This document shows positions 9,560 to 20,333 of a DNA stretch of 64,000 nt, one piece after another (the first letter of the stretch is position 1; each line of letters opens with the position of its first letter). The notes under the pieces were generated by a model that was not told where the DNA came from, did not search any database, and worked only from the letters and a program-made list of their open reading frames with translations. The DNA comes from Hymenopellis radicata (Eukaryota > Basidiomycota > Agaricomycetes > Agaricales > Physalacriaceae): NCBI GenBank assembly GCA_015501595.1, contig JADNRX010000297.1, positions 1 to 64,000 on the forward strand, read 5' to 3'. Position numbers and translations under genes: made by a program.

Positions 9560-9814
9560 CTGTACTATTTCAGTATAATCTTCGCATAACTCATAACGGA
9601 GGCCTGTGAAATGAAGAGTTGAGCCTACCATAATGCATAACGGCCAAAATTGAGCCCCAGGTAAGGCCTAAAAAGGAAATTTTTCGGGGCGGCGGCTAGC
9701 GCCACCGCTCCCGCCTGCCCATATAAGGAAATTGGACCCTGAATGAAGAGTAACATCTGTGAAGAGTATGCATAACGGGTAACGCCCCATGAAGACTTGC
9801 GTGTAATAGTACAG
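9560..9814. mobile_element. MITE 2 (255 bases), related to MITE 1
   Basis: The ends CTGTACTATT and AATAGTACAG are inverted repeats flanked by TA on both sides. The interior shares GGCCTAAAAAGGAAATTT, a GC-rich hairpin with GCGGCGG, and GGACCCTGAATGAA with MITE 1, plus ATAACGGGTAAC-like stretches near the ends. The outer parts differ, so it is a diverged relative. No coding capacity. Confidence 0.7.
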
Positions 9815-11749
9815 TAAATCATCCTTTAGTATTCCCTTGACTTACGCTCTACACTCGCCATTAGACTAGGCGGCAATGTAATAATTCAACAATGGGCTCC
9901 GCACTTGGTACAGCTGAGAAAACATAAGTACTAGTGCAACAGAGAAATGAGGTTGGACTTACCGAGCAGTAGGAAGTGATGCAAGTGTCGTAGTCCTTCA
10001 TGGCTGATGTCCTTGAGAGCCTGTCCGGGTATAGAAAGTGCCCATTCAAGTTTAAGTAGGAGAGGCAGGATGTCGTCGCGAGGTAACATGGTCGGACGTG
10101 CTTCAGGTGTCTTGGGTGGCACTGAACTCAACTCCGTGTCTGCAGATTCTAGGTTCAGCAGCCCCAGGCTCAAGGTCAAAATCCTTCAAAGCCACCTCTT
10201 CATCCTCATCTGTCTCTTCTTCGCTGCTCTCGTCTTCGTAGAATGATGACCTTCAGTTGAACGAGTACCCGTTCAAAACATTGACCGAGTCCTCCTCGAT
10301 CATACATAACCGCGAATTAGGCATGGAGGAGCGTCTCATTTCCATCTGTGCAGGTGTCTATATACACTGTGATCTTGACCGGTATCGGTCTGATTGTTGC
10401 CCTCAAAATTGTCAAGGACATGTAGAGTATCATCAAAATTCTGGATATCGCTTGCATTTTTCGTATGGGGCTGTGATCACTTCAGCATTGTATTTTAGGG
10501 AAAAAATACAGCATTTATGATATACACGGGACCATTTAATCATTGAAAAGCATGCCGTGAGCTCCTTGACATTGATAAGAGAGACAATCTTGAGGACAAG
10601 AGGTCGACTCACCCGAAGCTCTATGGACAGCGTACGGCCTGGTCTTGGAAGGAGAGTCCCACGCGTCTCATCTCGCCGCTGCTGGCTTTTCCGCATTCAT
10701 CGAGGAAGTGCTCAGAATGTACAGTGCCCGAACGGATGACCAAAATCAATGCGAGCTAGACTCGGGCGTCGGGGCTAGCTGCCCCGCCCACAGTCAGATT
10801 GCCAGAGATTACTATTCCGGAAGACACAAGACGCAGAGAAGCTGCGTCCGAGAGTGAGTAGGTCTCCTCGGAGAATGAAGGAGGCTCAGCTCGCTGAAAA
10901 AGAGCCGCTCGGGAAATCTAATCCCGCTCCAGCACTGACGCTCCCGCCTCTAAATCCAACATCGAGTTCTAGAGAGACAGAGAAGCTGTATGTTCGAGCG
11001 TCAGTGTCTGCCCTCAGACAAATGGGAGGATGCACCTCACAAGAGCACCGCTCCAGCGCCTACACTCCCGCTGCTGCTGATGAAGGACACGAGAACGACA
11101 CAGAGAAGCTGCGAGTATGTAAGTCCGCATGCGCCCAGAGAGCCGCGAGGATAAAACCCACCAAGAAACGGACCAGCCAAATTTTCCAGTTCTACCTCAG
11201 CGTCCACATTCCCGCCGCAGCGCTCCTGATCCCGATTCTACGCTCGAAACCGCCGTAACTCCCACCCTACACAATGGAACCCGTAAAATGACCGCCAGAG
11301 GCGATGAATACATCGGCGCGGAGGACCACGAACCCAGCGCTGCGGTATTGAAGGCCGCAAGGTGCCCGGTTCGGGCATGTAGCATGGTTGGCGCTGAGTG
11401 AAGTACTGAACAAGTCAAATCCATCGGCTTATAGTCGTCAGCATCCTCAAACTGTCGCTGGCCATCTTATGGAGATGCGGGGAGTTCGTGGTGGTGGTGG
11501 TGGTGGTGGTGATGGAAAACACGCTGCTCGCAGCTCTAAAGAAGGAATTTTAGTCGGATTTTGAAAAGACAAAAAAGACCTGGAAAAGACACGCACCGAC
11601 ACCACCATCGAAGGCCGTAGGTCAAGTACTTCGCGTTGCGACTAGGTGGTGGCACGGACAGAGCTTGACCTGTGGTTAGGGTTATAATGACATCGATGAA
11701 TCCGACTCCGGCGGCGACTGGCGAGCCGAAACTCGGAGGTGCAAAAGCA
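9815..11749. other. Region between the two arrays, no confident gene
   Basis: A possible minus-strand exon lies at 9970-10179, reading LPRDDILPLLLKLEWALS and ISHEGLRHLHHFLLLG up to a good donor (GTAAGT) at about 9975. Upstream in another frame is an acidic stretch (DESSEEETDEDEE), so an intron or frame break would be needed. From 10860 to 11400 the plus strand has Pro/Ser/Lys-rich open stretches (e.g. RIKPTKKRTSQ) without recognisable domains. I see no transposase motif. Confidence 0.3.
11487..11513. repeat. GGT microsatellite
   Basis: Uninterrupted GTG/GGT triplets, ending GGTGATGG. Confidence 0.9.
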
Positions 11750-12165
11750 TATTACCTGTAGGTGCATTGAATTGTTACCTGTAGGTGTATTCAGATGTTA
11801 CCTACAGGTGTAATCGGATGTTACCTACAGGTATATTCAGACGTTACCTACAGGTGCTTTCATATGTTACCTGTAGGAGCCTGAGGATGCTACCTGTAGG
11901 TATGCTCAAATGTTACCTGTAGGTGCATGTAAGTCTTACCTATAGGAGTGGTGGGTTATGACCTGTAGGACTGTTCAGAAGTGACCTGCAGGTGCACAAG
12001 GATGTTACCTGCAGGAGCACTCAAATACAACCTATAGGTCATGAGCGGGAGGCTATCTCTACCAGTATATACCCCAAATGCTCTGCAGCAGCCGGAGGCG
12101 GAGCAGCAGGCGCCGCCCACAGCCGGCGGAGCCGGCGTCGACGAGACCTGCAGGTAGGCTCCGAG
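11750..12165. repeat. CCTGYAGG array 2 (about 14 sites)
   Basis: About 14 octamers of the same family as array 1, with a more regular period of about 24-26 bases (ATGTTACCTGTAGGTG-like units). It includes the uninterrupted counterpart of the MITE 1 insertion site at 12000-12017. The right edge (12175-12198) is the inverted match of the left edge of array 1. Confidence 0.85.
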
Positions 12166-12198
12166 AGGCGATCGGAGGCGATCGCCAGTAGGAGCTGC

Positions 12199-12906
12199 TT
12201 TCTGACACCTGGAATCGTACACCGAGACATCGGCGACCTACGGCGTGGCAGTGATGTGTTCGGGTACGTCTTATGACAATGGTAGGGCTAGACAGTCGAG
12301 TCATAGGAGAGTACGGTGTACAGCGTTAGAGAACGGCGCAACAGCAGAAGAGGCGAGGTAGTATACCGACAGGGCAGGAAGAAACGAAGGCAAGGTAAGT
12401 AGATGCCGAACTGAAAAGGCAACACCAAGTCATTGTAGAACCATGCTCAGTAGCACTAGCAACGTTGAAAAGAGCTCCTCTGAGTTGCGCTAAGGCTGCA
12501 GCGTCGAATAAAAATGCCCGGGTCACGTAGTTCCAAAGTGGAAGCCTGAACGCCGGTATTAAGAGGAGTCGATAAAAGACTTACTAGTACCACTGAAGGG
12601 TTCGAGGTCTTGACGGTCGTCGTCATCAATGGAGGTAGGCAACGTCCACGAAAGTTTGATGATGGTGATAGGAAGGTACAAGCCGGGAGTTCAACGAGAG
12701 CATCGTGGTGATGCGAAGCAAGATGTGAAACTGGCCTGCTGCACCCGGGTATTACCTAAACACCCTTGTAGATGACATTCAATTGAAGAACAGAAGTGTG
12801 CTTCATACAACGCTAAACCTACCTGTGTATCCTGCTTAGATGGTGATAAATGTACTCATAGATTTGAAGACAACCTCGACTTTGCGCAGGCTAATCAGTC
12901 ACAATG
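12199..12906. other. Spacer, no gene seen
   Basis: No convincing exon on either strand; the longest open stretch (minus, 12326-12526) lacks features of a protein. Confidence 0.4.
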
Positions 12907-14690
12907 TAAAGAGCAAAGTTCTGAAGTTCAATTTGAATAATACTGTACATACAAGGATATACAAAGGTGATTGTTGCTCGAAAGCATTGTGCGATTTTGT
13001 CGCACAATGCTTCCGAGCGAGTGTAACCCCAGAGCCCATTCGAGTACCGCGTTGGGATCTAGGGGTTACAATGGAATGTGTCAACTGGAGATTGATGTTC
13101 CAGAATGACACTACCGTTTGGTGCGGGACCAGCTGGATTATCGTTCGGCGGAGGGGTCGCGGAAGCGCCCCTTCGTGCTATGATGTTGCATGGTGGCGTT
13201 GAACAGACCTCCGAGGTTTCTCCACAGTTAAACTGCGTCGAAATCCACGGGAAACACTGGTGTACACGCTGCGGCCCCAGATGCCCAATATGCTTCCTCG
13301 GTCTTCAAGCAAGGGTAAACATCCCCGATACCCAAAACAAGTCGCGCACCATAAGTCCTCCTCCCGCCCCCACCGCCAGCCGCACTCGACGACCTCCTAC
13401 TGCCACCCATGAAGCCTCATCCAGACTTTGAACTCAGAAAATGAGCATCGAGCAACAGGTGGCCGACGCTTCCCTCGAGAATCTCTAGAGTTTCCTGCCA
13501 ATGGCGCGAGTCGGTCTGCTCGTCCCGCAACACCTCCTTCTCACGAACGATAAAAGGCGCGGTGACTAAAGTAGCGCCGGCAGGCTGTGGGCGTCTGCCC
13601 TCCAGAATATCGAGTGTTATCTGACGTTCCTTCGCGACGTGTTCTGGATCTCGGACCTCCTCTTCGACGACAATCGCGGTGGATAGAGTAACGCCGGCTT
13701 GTGGGCGTCTGCCCTCCAGAATATCGAGTGTTAGCTGACGTTCCCTGGCGACGTGTTCTTCATCTCGGACCTCCTCCTCGACGACAAGCGCGGTGGATAG
13801 AGTAACACCGGCTTGTGGGCGTCTGCCCTCCAGAATATCGAGTGTTAACTGACGTTCCCTGGCGACGTGTTCTTCATCTCGGACCTCCTCCTCAACGACA
13901 AGCGCGGTGGATAGAGTAGCGCCGGCTTGTGGGCGTCTGCCCTCCAGAATATCGAGTGTTAGCTGACGTTCCCTGGCGACGTGTTCTTCATCTCGGACCT
14001 CCTCCTCGACGACAAGCGCGGTGGATAGAGTAACACCGGCTTGTGGGCGTCTGCCCTCCAGAATATCGAGTGTTAACTGACGTTCCCTGGCGACGTGTTC
14101 TTCATCTCGAACCTCCTCCTCAACGACAAGCGCGGTGGATAGAGTAGCGCCGGCTTGCGGGCGTCTGCCCTCCAGAATATCCAGTGTTAGCTGACGTTCC
14201 CTCGCGACGTGTTCTTCATCTCGGACCTCCTCCTCAACGACAAACGCGGTGGATAGAGTAGCGCCGGTAGGCTGGGGGCGTCTGCCCTGCAGAATATCGA
14301 GCGTAATCTGACGTTCCTTCGCGACGTGTTCTTGCTCTCGGACCGTCTCCTCGAGTGTGCTGATTATCTTCGTCGCCCTCCTTCCTACCCAACTCTGCTC
14401 AACGTGTCGTCCGTTACGTCCCTGGAGGGTGCGGCGACGTTTAAGGTCGACATTCAGGTTGTTGGTAGATGAAATCATGGTAATGTGAAGAGTGGATGTG
14501 AGATCAGTTGATAGAGGGATAAAGGAAGGGAAACCAGCAGTACTTATAGGTCGTGAAGAGGGGCCACATTCTCAGAATGATCGCTGCGTCAGTGAGAGAC
14601 ATCAGTAGCCCGCTGAATCAACGATCGAGACGCCCGGCATTCAAGTTTATGTTTCGGTTCCAGTCGCTCCGCGGACCGTCCAGACAAGCA
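12907..14690. repeat. Segmental duplication, copy 2
   Basis: Direct copy of 7097-8545. It is longer because the internal gene has seven full 114-base repeats rather than four. Family Z copy C follows to the right, while copy 1 is preceded by family Z copies A and B, so the two segments sit in different surroundings of the same repeat families. Confidence 0.85.
13417..14478 (-). CDS. Repeat protein copy 2 (38-residue repeats)
   Basis: ATG at 14478; 353 residues. Same basic N-terminus as copy 1 (MISSTNNLNVDLKRRRTLQG), then seven 38-residue repeats (core VRDEEHVARERQLTLDIL, EGRRPQAG(V/A)TLSTALV) and an eighth diverged one (QTDSRHWQETLEILEG). The 114-base DNA units are nearly identical in the centre and alternate between GVT and GAT versions, suggesting expansion by unequal exchange of two-repeat blocks. 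It ends DAHFLSSKSG at a TGA; the matching codon in copy 1 is TGG. Charged and helical in appearance, without membrane spans or a known domain. Confidence 0.6.
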   Translation of the reverse strand: MISSTNNLNVDLKRRRTLQGRNGRHVEQSWVGRRATKIISTLEETVREQEHVAKERQITLDILQGRRPQPTGATLSTAFVVEEEVRDEEHVARERQLTLDILEGRRPQAGATLSTALVVEEEVRDEEHVARERQLTLDILEGRRPQAGVTLSTALVVEEEVRDEEHVARERQLTLDILEGRRPQAGATLSTALVVEEEVRDEEHVARERQLTLDILEGRRPQAGVTLSTALVVEEEVRDEEHVARERQLTLDILEGRRPQAGVTLSTAIVVEEEVRDPEHVAKERQITLDILEGRRPQPAGATLVTAPFIVREKEVLRDEQTDSRHWQETLEILEGSVGHLLLDAHFLSSKSG

Positions 14691-14867
14691 GCAAAGCAAA
14701 GATTAAGGCAGTAGATAGTTTACAGCGGAAGGCTATGGCAGTCTTGGGGACCCGTGGCTCCACCGGCGCTGTCTCGATAGGCTGAAAACAAACCGCGGTA
14801 CCAGCAGAAAATCAGGAATCCGTTACAGTCAAGAGAGATAGCAGCGATGAATGGAATACGCCCTCAA

Positions 14868-15483
14868 TTAGAGGACGTGGGACGGTCCCGTATCGCTCGG
14901 TATGCAAGGCCGACCGTCTTCAAGGTAGACTTGCACATATTCTTGGTTGAAGAAGAGGCGGTAAGTGTACGAGGGCTGAGTGGGGAATTCCTAGGCTACA
15001 TTGAACATGGCTCAGGACAGCAAGTACTGGTATTCGGAACGCACCTTCGCGTACCAGACGCGATTCTTGACGCCGGCGTCGTAGTTGGCACGAAAGAAGG
15101 CGAAAAGACGTTCAAGTTCTTCCTGTGTATGCATTATGCCCCAACTGTGGTCTTTGAATAAGCTCTCAAACACGTCCTCGAGTACTGGCATTGATGAGCA
15201 AGGATATTCAAGTACAAGCGATACTAGTACTAGACGCTTACCTTTGATATTAAATGATTTCTCGGTCATTGCCAGTGCGTCCATTTCACCGCGGCTGTAG
15301 CCCATGGCATACTCGAGGGGGTCAAGCTAAAGAGCGCGTTAGCCAAATGATCAGTGACTCGTTATCTCTTACCCTAGCAGATGAGAAACGGGAGCAAGGT
15401 ATCGGAGTAGTGATCTTCGGAGACGCAAAGTCAATGCAGATATCCTCAAGTGGAACCGCGATACTGTTGTCCAAGAGGGACAT
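14868..15483 (-). CDS. Family Z protein, copy C (short C-terminus)
   Basis: Four exons read in frame: MSLLDNSIAVPLEDICI..PCSRFSSAR, LDPLEYAMGYSRGEMDALA, VLEDVFESLFKDHSWGIM..GVKNRVWYAK and EFPTQPSYTYRLFFNQEY..GRPCIP, then SDTGPSHVL and a stop at 14868. It lacks the last 75 residues or so of copies A and B (the TTTLHPLLA and WLSWFQNRP part), so the final exon was cut and a short new end is used. Splice sites are intact, so a truncated protein of roughly 160 residues could be made. The start is only 103 bases from the divergent condensin gene. Confidence 0.5.
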
Positions 15484-15586
15484 CTGGTAAGACCGCGGGT
15501 GTCAAGACACACGTCGCACGTGCTCGCGGTAACGCAAACGTGACGATTACCGGCTTGGCCAAAGCCATCATCTCGCTCCGACCGCG
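15484..15586. promoter_or_regulatory. Divergent intergenic region, family Z copy C / condensin
   Basis: Only 103 bases separate the two start codons. GC-rich with no TATA box. It must hold the core promoter of the condensin gene. Confidence 0.5.
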
Positions 15587-18500
15587 ATGCCGCAGGCGAC
15601 ACTCGACGAGTTACTCATCCGGGTCAGACGGGAACTACCGCCGAATATTTTTAAAGAGTACTTCACCGAGGTCCAAACGCCCGGCATACACGTCCAGCAT
15701 AGCAAGAAACTGGCGCGCGACTTGCAGAAGAAACACGCCCCAGTGCATTACAAGGAGCGGGCTCATTTGAATACGACAGAGGCCAATATATTGCTCAACG
15801 CTTCCATCAAACGAGAACGCAAATTCGAGGATGGATTCATCGCGGCGTTCTCGGAATGCTTTCGACAGAAGAAGGGCACGGAGGCCACCAAACTGGTTAT
15901 TAAACAACTGGCTAGGTATCTGGAGTGCATCCACGAAATAGGTGAGTTCTCTGTTGACTATCTTACGCTATGTGCTCAAGACTACTAGGTGGAGAGGAAG
16001 CCGCAGAGATCGATCCAGATTCCCTGGAGCGAGACACCTTCGCCACTCGCTTCACATACTGCCTCGTATCCTTTTTGCGCAAAGGATTGAAAGCAGGCGA
16101 TAAAGATGTCCGCTACTGGGTTCTGGTGACCCTCAACGAGATCATGATGCATTGGGGCGAGCTCGAGTATGTCTTTGTATTCAGCCATGACTTTAGTCTT
16201 ACCTTTGTAGCCTGACCCAGTACGAAGACCTCGGCACGGATTTACGGGAACGTTTACAGGACAAGGATGCGACGATTCGCGTATTAGCCGCGCGTTCATT
16301 ATGTGCGCGCCATGCGGGATCTGTCGACGACGGAATGGACGAGCACCAAACCAAGACTGTCGAAAAGCTATTGGAGAGTCTCGAGCATGACACTTCGGCG
16401 TATGTCCATCTCCTATACGAATCATCAGTCATCTAACTCTATTTCTCTAGCGAAGTCCGCCGCACAATAATTGGCGCGCTTCCTTTTCACGAAAGCACCA
16501 GCATCCGAGATCGTTTCCTCCGAAGATTACAGGACATCGACGATGGTGTGAGGCGGCAAATTTATATCGCCCTTCAGGCATTAGACTCCTCCGTGGAAAT
16601 CAGCCTCGAACATCAGGAGCTTCTTATTTGCACTGGTGTCAAGGAGCGAGTTGAAGCGGTAGTCCGTGCAGCGCATCGTCTAATTTATCAACTCTTCCAG
16701 CGATCCAGACCTGTCCCTCCGGTCAAGGATGAAGACGAAAAGGTTCCCGATGCAAATACCTCCTCCATAAACGACTACTGTGCCTTCCTCGACAGTCTTG
16801 AGGTTTTATCGAAACCGGAGACGGCAAGTTTAGCGCTTAGTAGCGTCTTTGGCTCTCAGTTGGACAAGAAAACCCTCAAACTGACTTTTGATGGTGAGCT
16901 AGCATCTATGTACCCAATCTATCGTTCACAAATTGGCAGAGGACTTTTGGAACACATTGACACCCAAGAGCGTCTTCCTGGCTCGCGTTTTCTTGGAATA
17001 TCTCAAGAACCACGGGTTGTCGCAGCAATTTGAGGACCTGGTTCCTACGGCCAATCAAATTGCTTGTAATCTCGAAGAGAGACACGACGAGGAGGCCTAC
17101 ACGGAGCCGGAAGGTGTCTTCCTTATGACCGAACTTCTTAAACTCTCCCTTCTTCTCGACTACGGGGACCCCTTCGGCACGAAGAAGATGGACTTCATCA
17201 TTCGTAAGACCTCCGTATCATAACCAATATCAAGCAACTCACCGGTTGTGTCAATGTTTAGGGAAGATGATCGAGGAGGCCATGTTTTTACCGGAGGAAA
17301 TTCCGTCACTTTGCCTGGCTCTTCTTCCGCTGTTGATGCGCGATGGTCGAGATAGAATCCGGTATATGGTTCCTGTGCTTTCTAACATATACGCGCCAGC
17401 AGAGGAGGACAAGGACCAGGTGCGGTGTCACCCACTTCTTGGTTCTCAACTTCCTGAAGTCTTCCCTTTCAGGACCCTGACGTGTCGTTCGATTTCAATG
17501 AATCCCAGGGCTCATCCCCGAGGAAACGACCGTCGCAGAAACCCATCGAACAAATGACAGCCGTCGAGAAACAAGATTTCGATAAAGCGCAGCTGGTGTC
17601 TTTGAGACTCACCGTGACAATGCTGGAAGATGTAAACGACGTGTGTGATCATGTAACTGTCTGCGCTCTTCCTGAACTTGTTCCCATAGACCATCGAAAA
17701 CAATGTTGATCTGGGAGGTTTATTCGACGACCTGATCTTTCCCAATCTCAAACACGACAAGGTCGCGGTCAAGCTCTTGGCTTGGAGATCCTTGGGACTC
17801 ATCTGTCTCATTGATAGGGTACAGTGAACATAATAGCTTGACAATTACGTTGCTCATAACTGTCTTAGCAAAAGGGGCTTAACGCCCTAGCCATGATCAT
17901 GGACACGGAGAAAAGCGCTTTGAATCATCAACTGAAAGTTGTCATGTTGAAAACTATTTTCGACCTTATTGTGCTCTACGAGCGCGACGTTGCGACAATG
18001 GACTGGGTAAGCATACCCTGTGCATCTGGGACGTGAATTCCTGATTCAACAAGTCTAGGTCAATGGCGCTGTGCGGGCTCTGTTGAAGAGACTTGCGACA
18101 GAACCTGAGCCAGAACTGCAGGCTCTGATTTGTACGGGTCTGTGCAAGTTCTTCATCGCAGGGATTATCACAGATGACGAGGTTTGCGTTTGTTCAAAGG
18201 AGTCTTCGGATGGCTAACGCTCGTCTAGGTCCTGCTCCAACTTCTTGTATCGTATTTTTCGGCAGACACCGTCGGAAATGAGGAGTTGCGACAGTCTTTG
18301 GCTTTATTCTTCAACATCTACAGTAACTCTTCGCCTGAAAACAAGGGCCGTGTAGCAGAGGTTGGCACTTTCTACTTACAATGCGATCTTTGGCTCATTT
18401 TCAGATGTTCATTGGCACGTTCGTGGACAATTACAGTACTGAGAATGTCGAAAGCAAGACAGAAACGCCTCCGAGCAGCATGATCAATCAGTTCCTCCTA

Positions 18501-19852
18501 TGGACCGATCCACGTACTCTGAGGTCAGTCGTTTGAACGCACGTTCTTCTGTCGTCTTATCTTATCTGACCGTAGGATGCCCGACAACGCGTCCAACGAA
18601 GAACGTGAACAGATAGAGAAGAAGAGCGAGAGCATTCAGATGGAGATGGCGTACACTATGCTCAAAGCTCTCTACACGCCGACTCTAGGAAGTGAGTACG
18701 CAGATTGGTTTGAGGCGTCGTACGTTGATTGCGATCTTCAGAGGAGGAGAAGAAGGCGCTCTGCCAGACATTATCGAAGATCCACCGCCCAGAATCCTAC
18801 GATCTCCACGAGGGAGTGAAGCTAGTAATTCTCATTGATACGCTGATCAGGGTGCGTCATGCTTCTATCTAACTTTTGTATTGTCTCTCATATCTGGCTT
18901 CCTTCTCCAGCGAATACCTCTTGACGCGCCCTCGAAGAAACATCTCGAGAAATTCAAGCAGGGCCTCGTGACGAAATATGGAGCTGACTTGGAGGGTGCT
19001 GATGAGGCTCAGTGGCGGACGTATGAGACGCTCACCGAGTTGTTCAAGTTCCTGGACGACATTTTCAAGGACGACGACGAGCAGGAGGAGAAAGGCCTTG
19101 CTGATGATGAGTCGGAGGATGTCAAGCCTGCTATTGGGAAACGGTTTGTCGATTTCTTTTCAGGGTACGGCGGGTTTGGTTGAGTACTTTGTAGACGAGC
19201 GGGAACGCTAACGGCGACGAGCGGTGACGAAGATGGCACGCCCGTGCCAAGGACTCGAGCGTACAAGTATGTTCGGTCTGGGTCGCCGGGTTTCTTGACA
19301 CTGATGTCTTGTAGGAAACGACGAGTCTCGACGCCGCTGACCGATGATGGACCGCAGACGCGGACGCGGAGTAGGACAGCGTGAGTGCAGCGTTTTCGTG
19401 TTGTGACTTTTGATCGAAGGGGAATCGTAGGCCGCCACGCAAAGCTTCGAGGAAGCGTTCTCCGAGCGTTGTGTGTATCAGCTCTGATAGTGATGAGGTG
19501 CCGGTTGAGGATATCCCGCTCTCGCGACCTTGGTGAGTTGTCTCTGGGCTGTCATCGTCGTCGTGTTTTACGTATGTCGCACAGTGCGAAAGCAAGAGGG
19601 AAAGGGCGACCACCACCGAAGGAAACGCTGTCGCAGCTTGATAGAGCGATCAGCGCTGAACTGAGTTCGGGCGGGGTGGAGCGCCAGGACGACTCGATCT
19701 TTGGTCCTGAGGACACTAGTCCGGAGGAGGATTCTGAAGACGAGGTGGAGGAGCTGGTCTTGGGGATGCCAGTGGTTAGGGTATTTGGATGTGTAGGTTA
19801 TATATGTTATGTTGTATTTTTTCTTTACTTTATGTCCAGTTATTCGGATTGA
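15587..19852 (+). CDS. YCG1: Condensin complex subunit 3 (Ycg1/CAP-G)
   Basis: HEAT-repeat subunit of condensin, which compacts mitotic chromosomes; together with Brn1 it forms the DNA-holding clamp. Recognised from RFTYCLVSFLRKGLKAGDKD, VRYWVLVTLNEIM, LRERLQDKDATIRVLAARSL, VRRTIIGALPFHESTS, RVFLEYLKNHG, LKHDKVAVKLLAWRSLGL and the late LYTPTLG and FIAGIITDDE blocks. Start at ATG 15587 (MPQATLDELLIRV). About 18 short introns, nearly all with GT(A/G)..AG ends, join without frame errors. The C-terminal tail after residue about 980 is basic and acidic by turns (RKASRKRSPSVV, SPEEDSEDEVEELV) and probably disordered. The last intron (from about 19780) leaves a stop at 19850-19852. Confidence 0.9.
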
Positions 19853-20333
19853 GTAGGTGTTGTCTGTGTACTAGGTAAGTAGCTACAGGAGTTTATCAGC
19901 ATGGCTGGGGGTGTCTCGCGGTGCATTCAGCCTTGCTTTTCACCATGATGAGTGCGACGCTGCTTGCGACGACAATTCAAGGTAAAAGTGGCCTCGTCAC
20001 CCGAGACACTTTTGCTGATCTTTTGAATGTCAAGTTCTGCTTTTGCGCAAGTACAAGTGCATCATCGGAAAACCCATGCTGTGATGATTCTTTTGGGATA
20101 TGTCAATTGCCCTTGCTTGCGTATGCTCCGTGCTCGCGCAGATAAATTTTACCAATCCCGTCATATGCCATAGCACGAGTGGACTTTTCAACAAGCGTGT
20201 CGTCGTGCAAATGTGGAAGCGACATGATGGTATACACTGAAGCTTATTCATCTAGACTACTTGGTGCGTTCAAATGATCAAAAGAGCGTACGACTGATAA
20301 CTTGTGCTCTTCGTTAGAACAAGTTGCTTCGTT
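19853..20333. other. Gap between convergent genes
   Basis: Holds the 3' ends of condensin (plus) and the dehydrogenase (minus). A 66-residue plus-strand frame at 19945-20145 with several cysteines is probably chance. Confidence 0.4.

Noticed and set aside
11150..11430. Transposase in the interior between the arrays
   Set aside because: Open stretches are low-complexity and carry no DDE or zinc-finger pattern that I can see.
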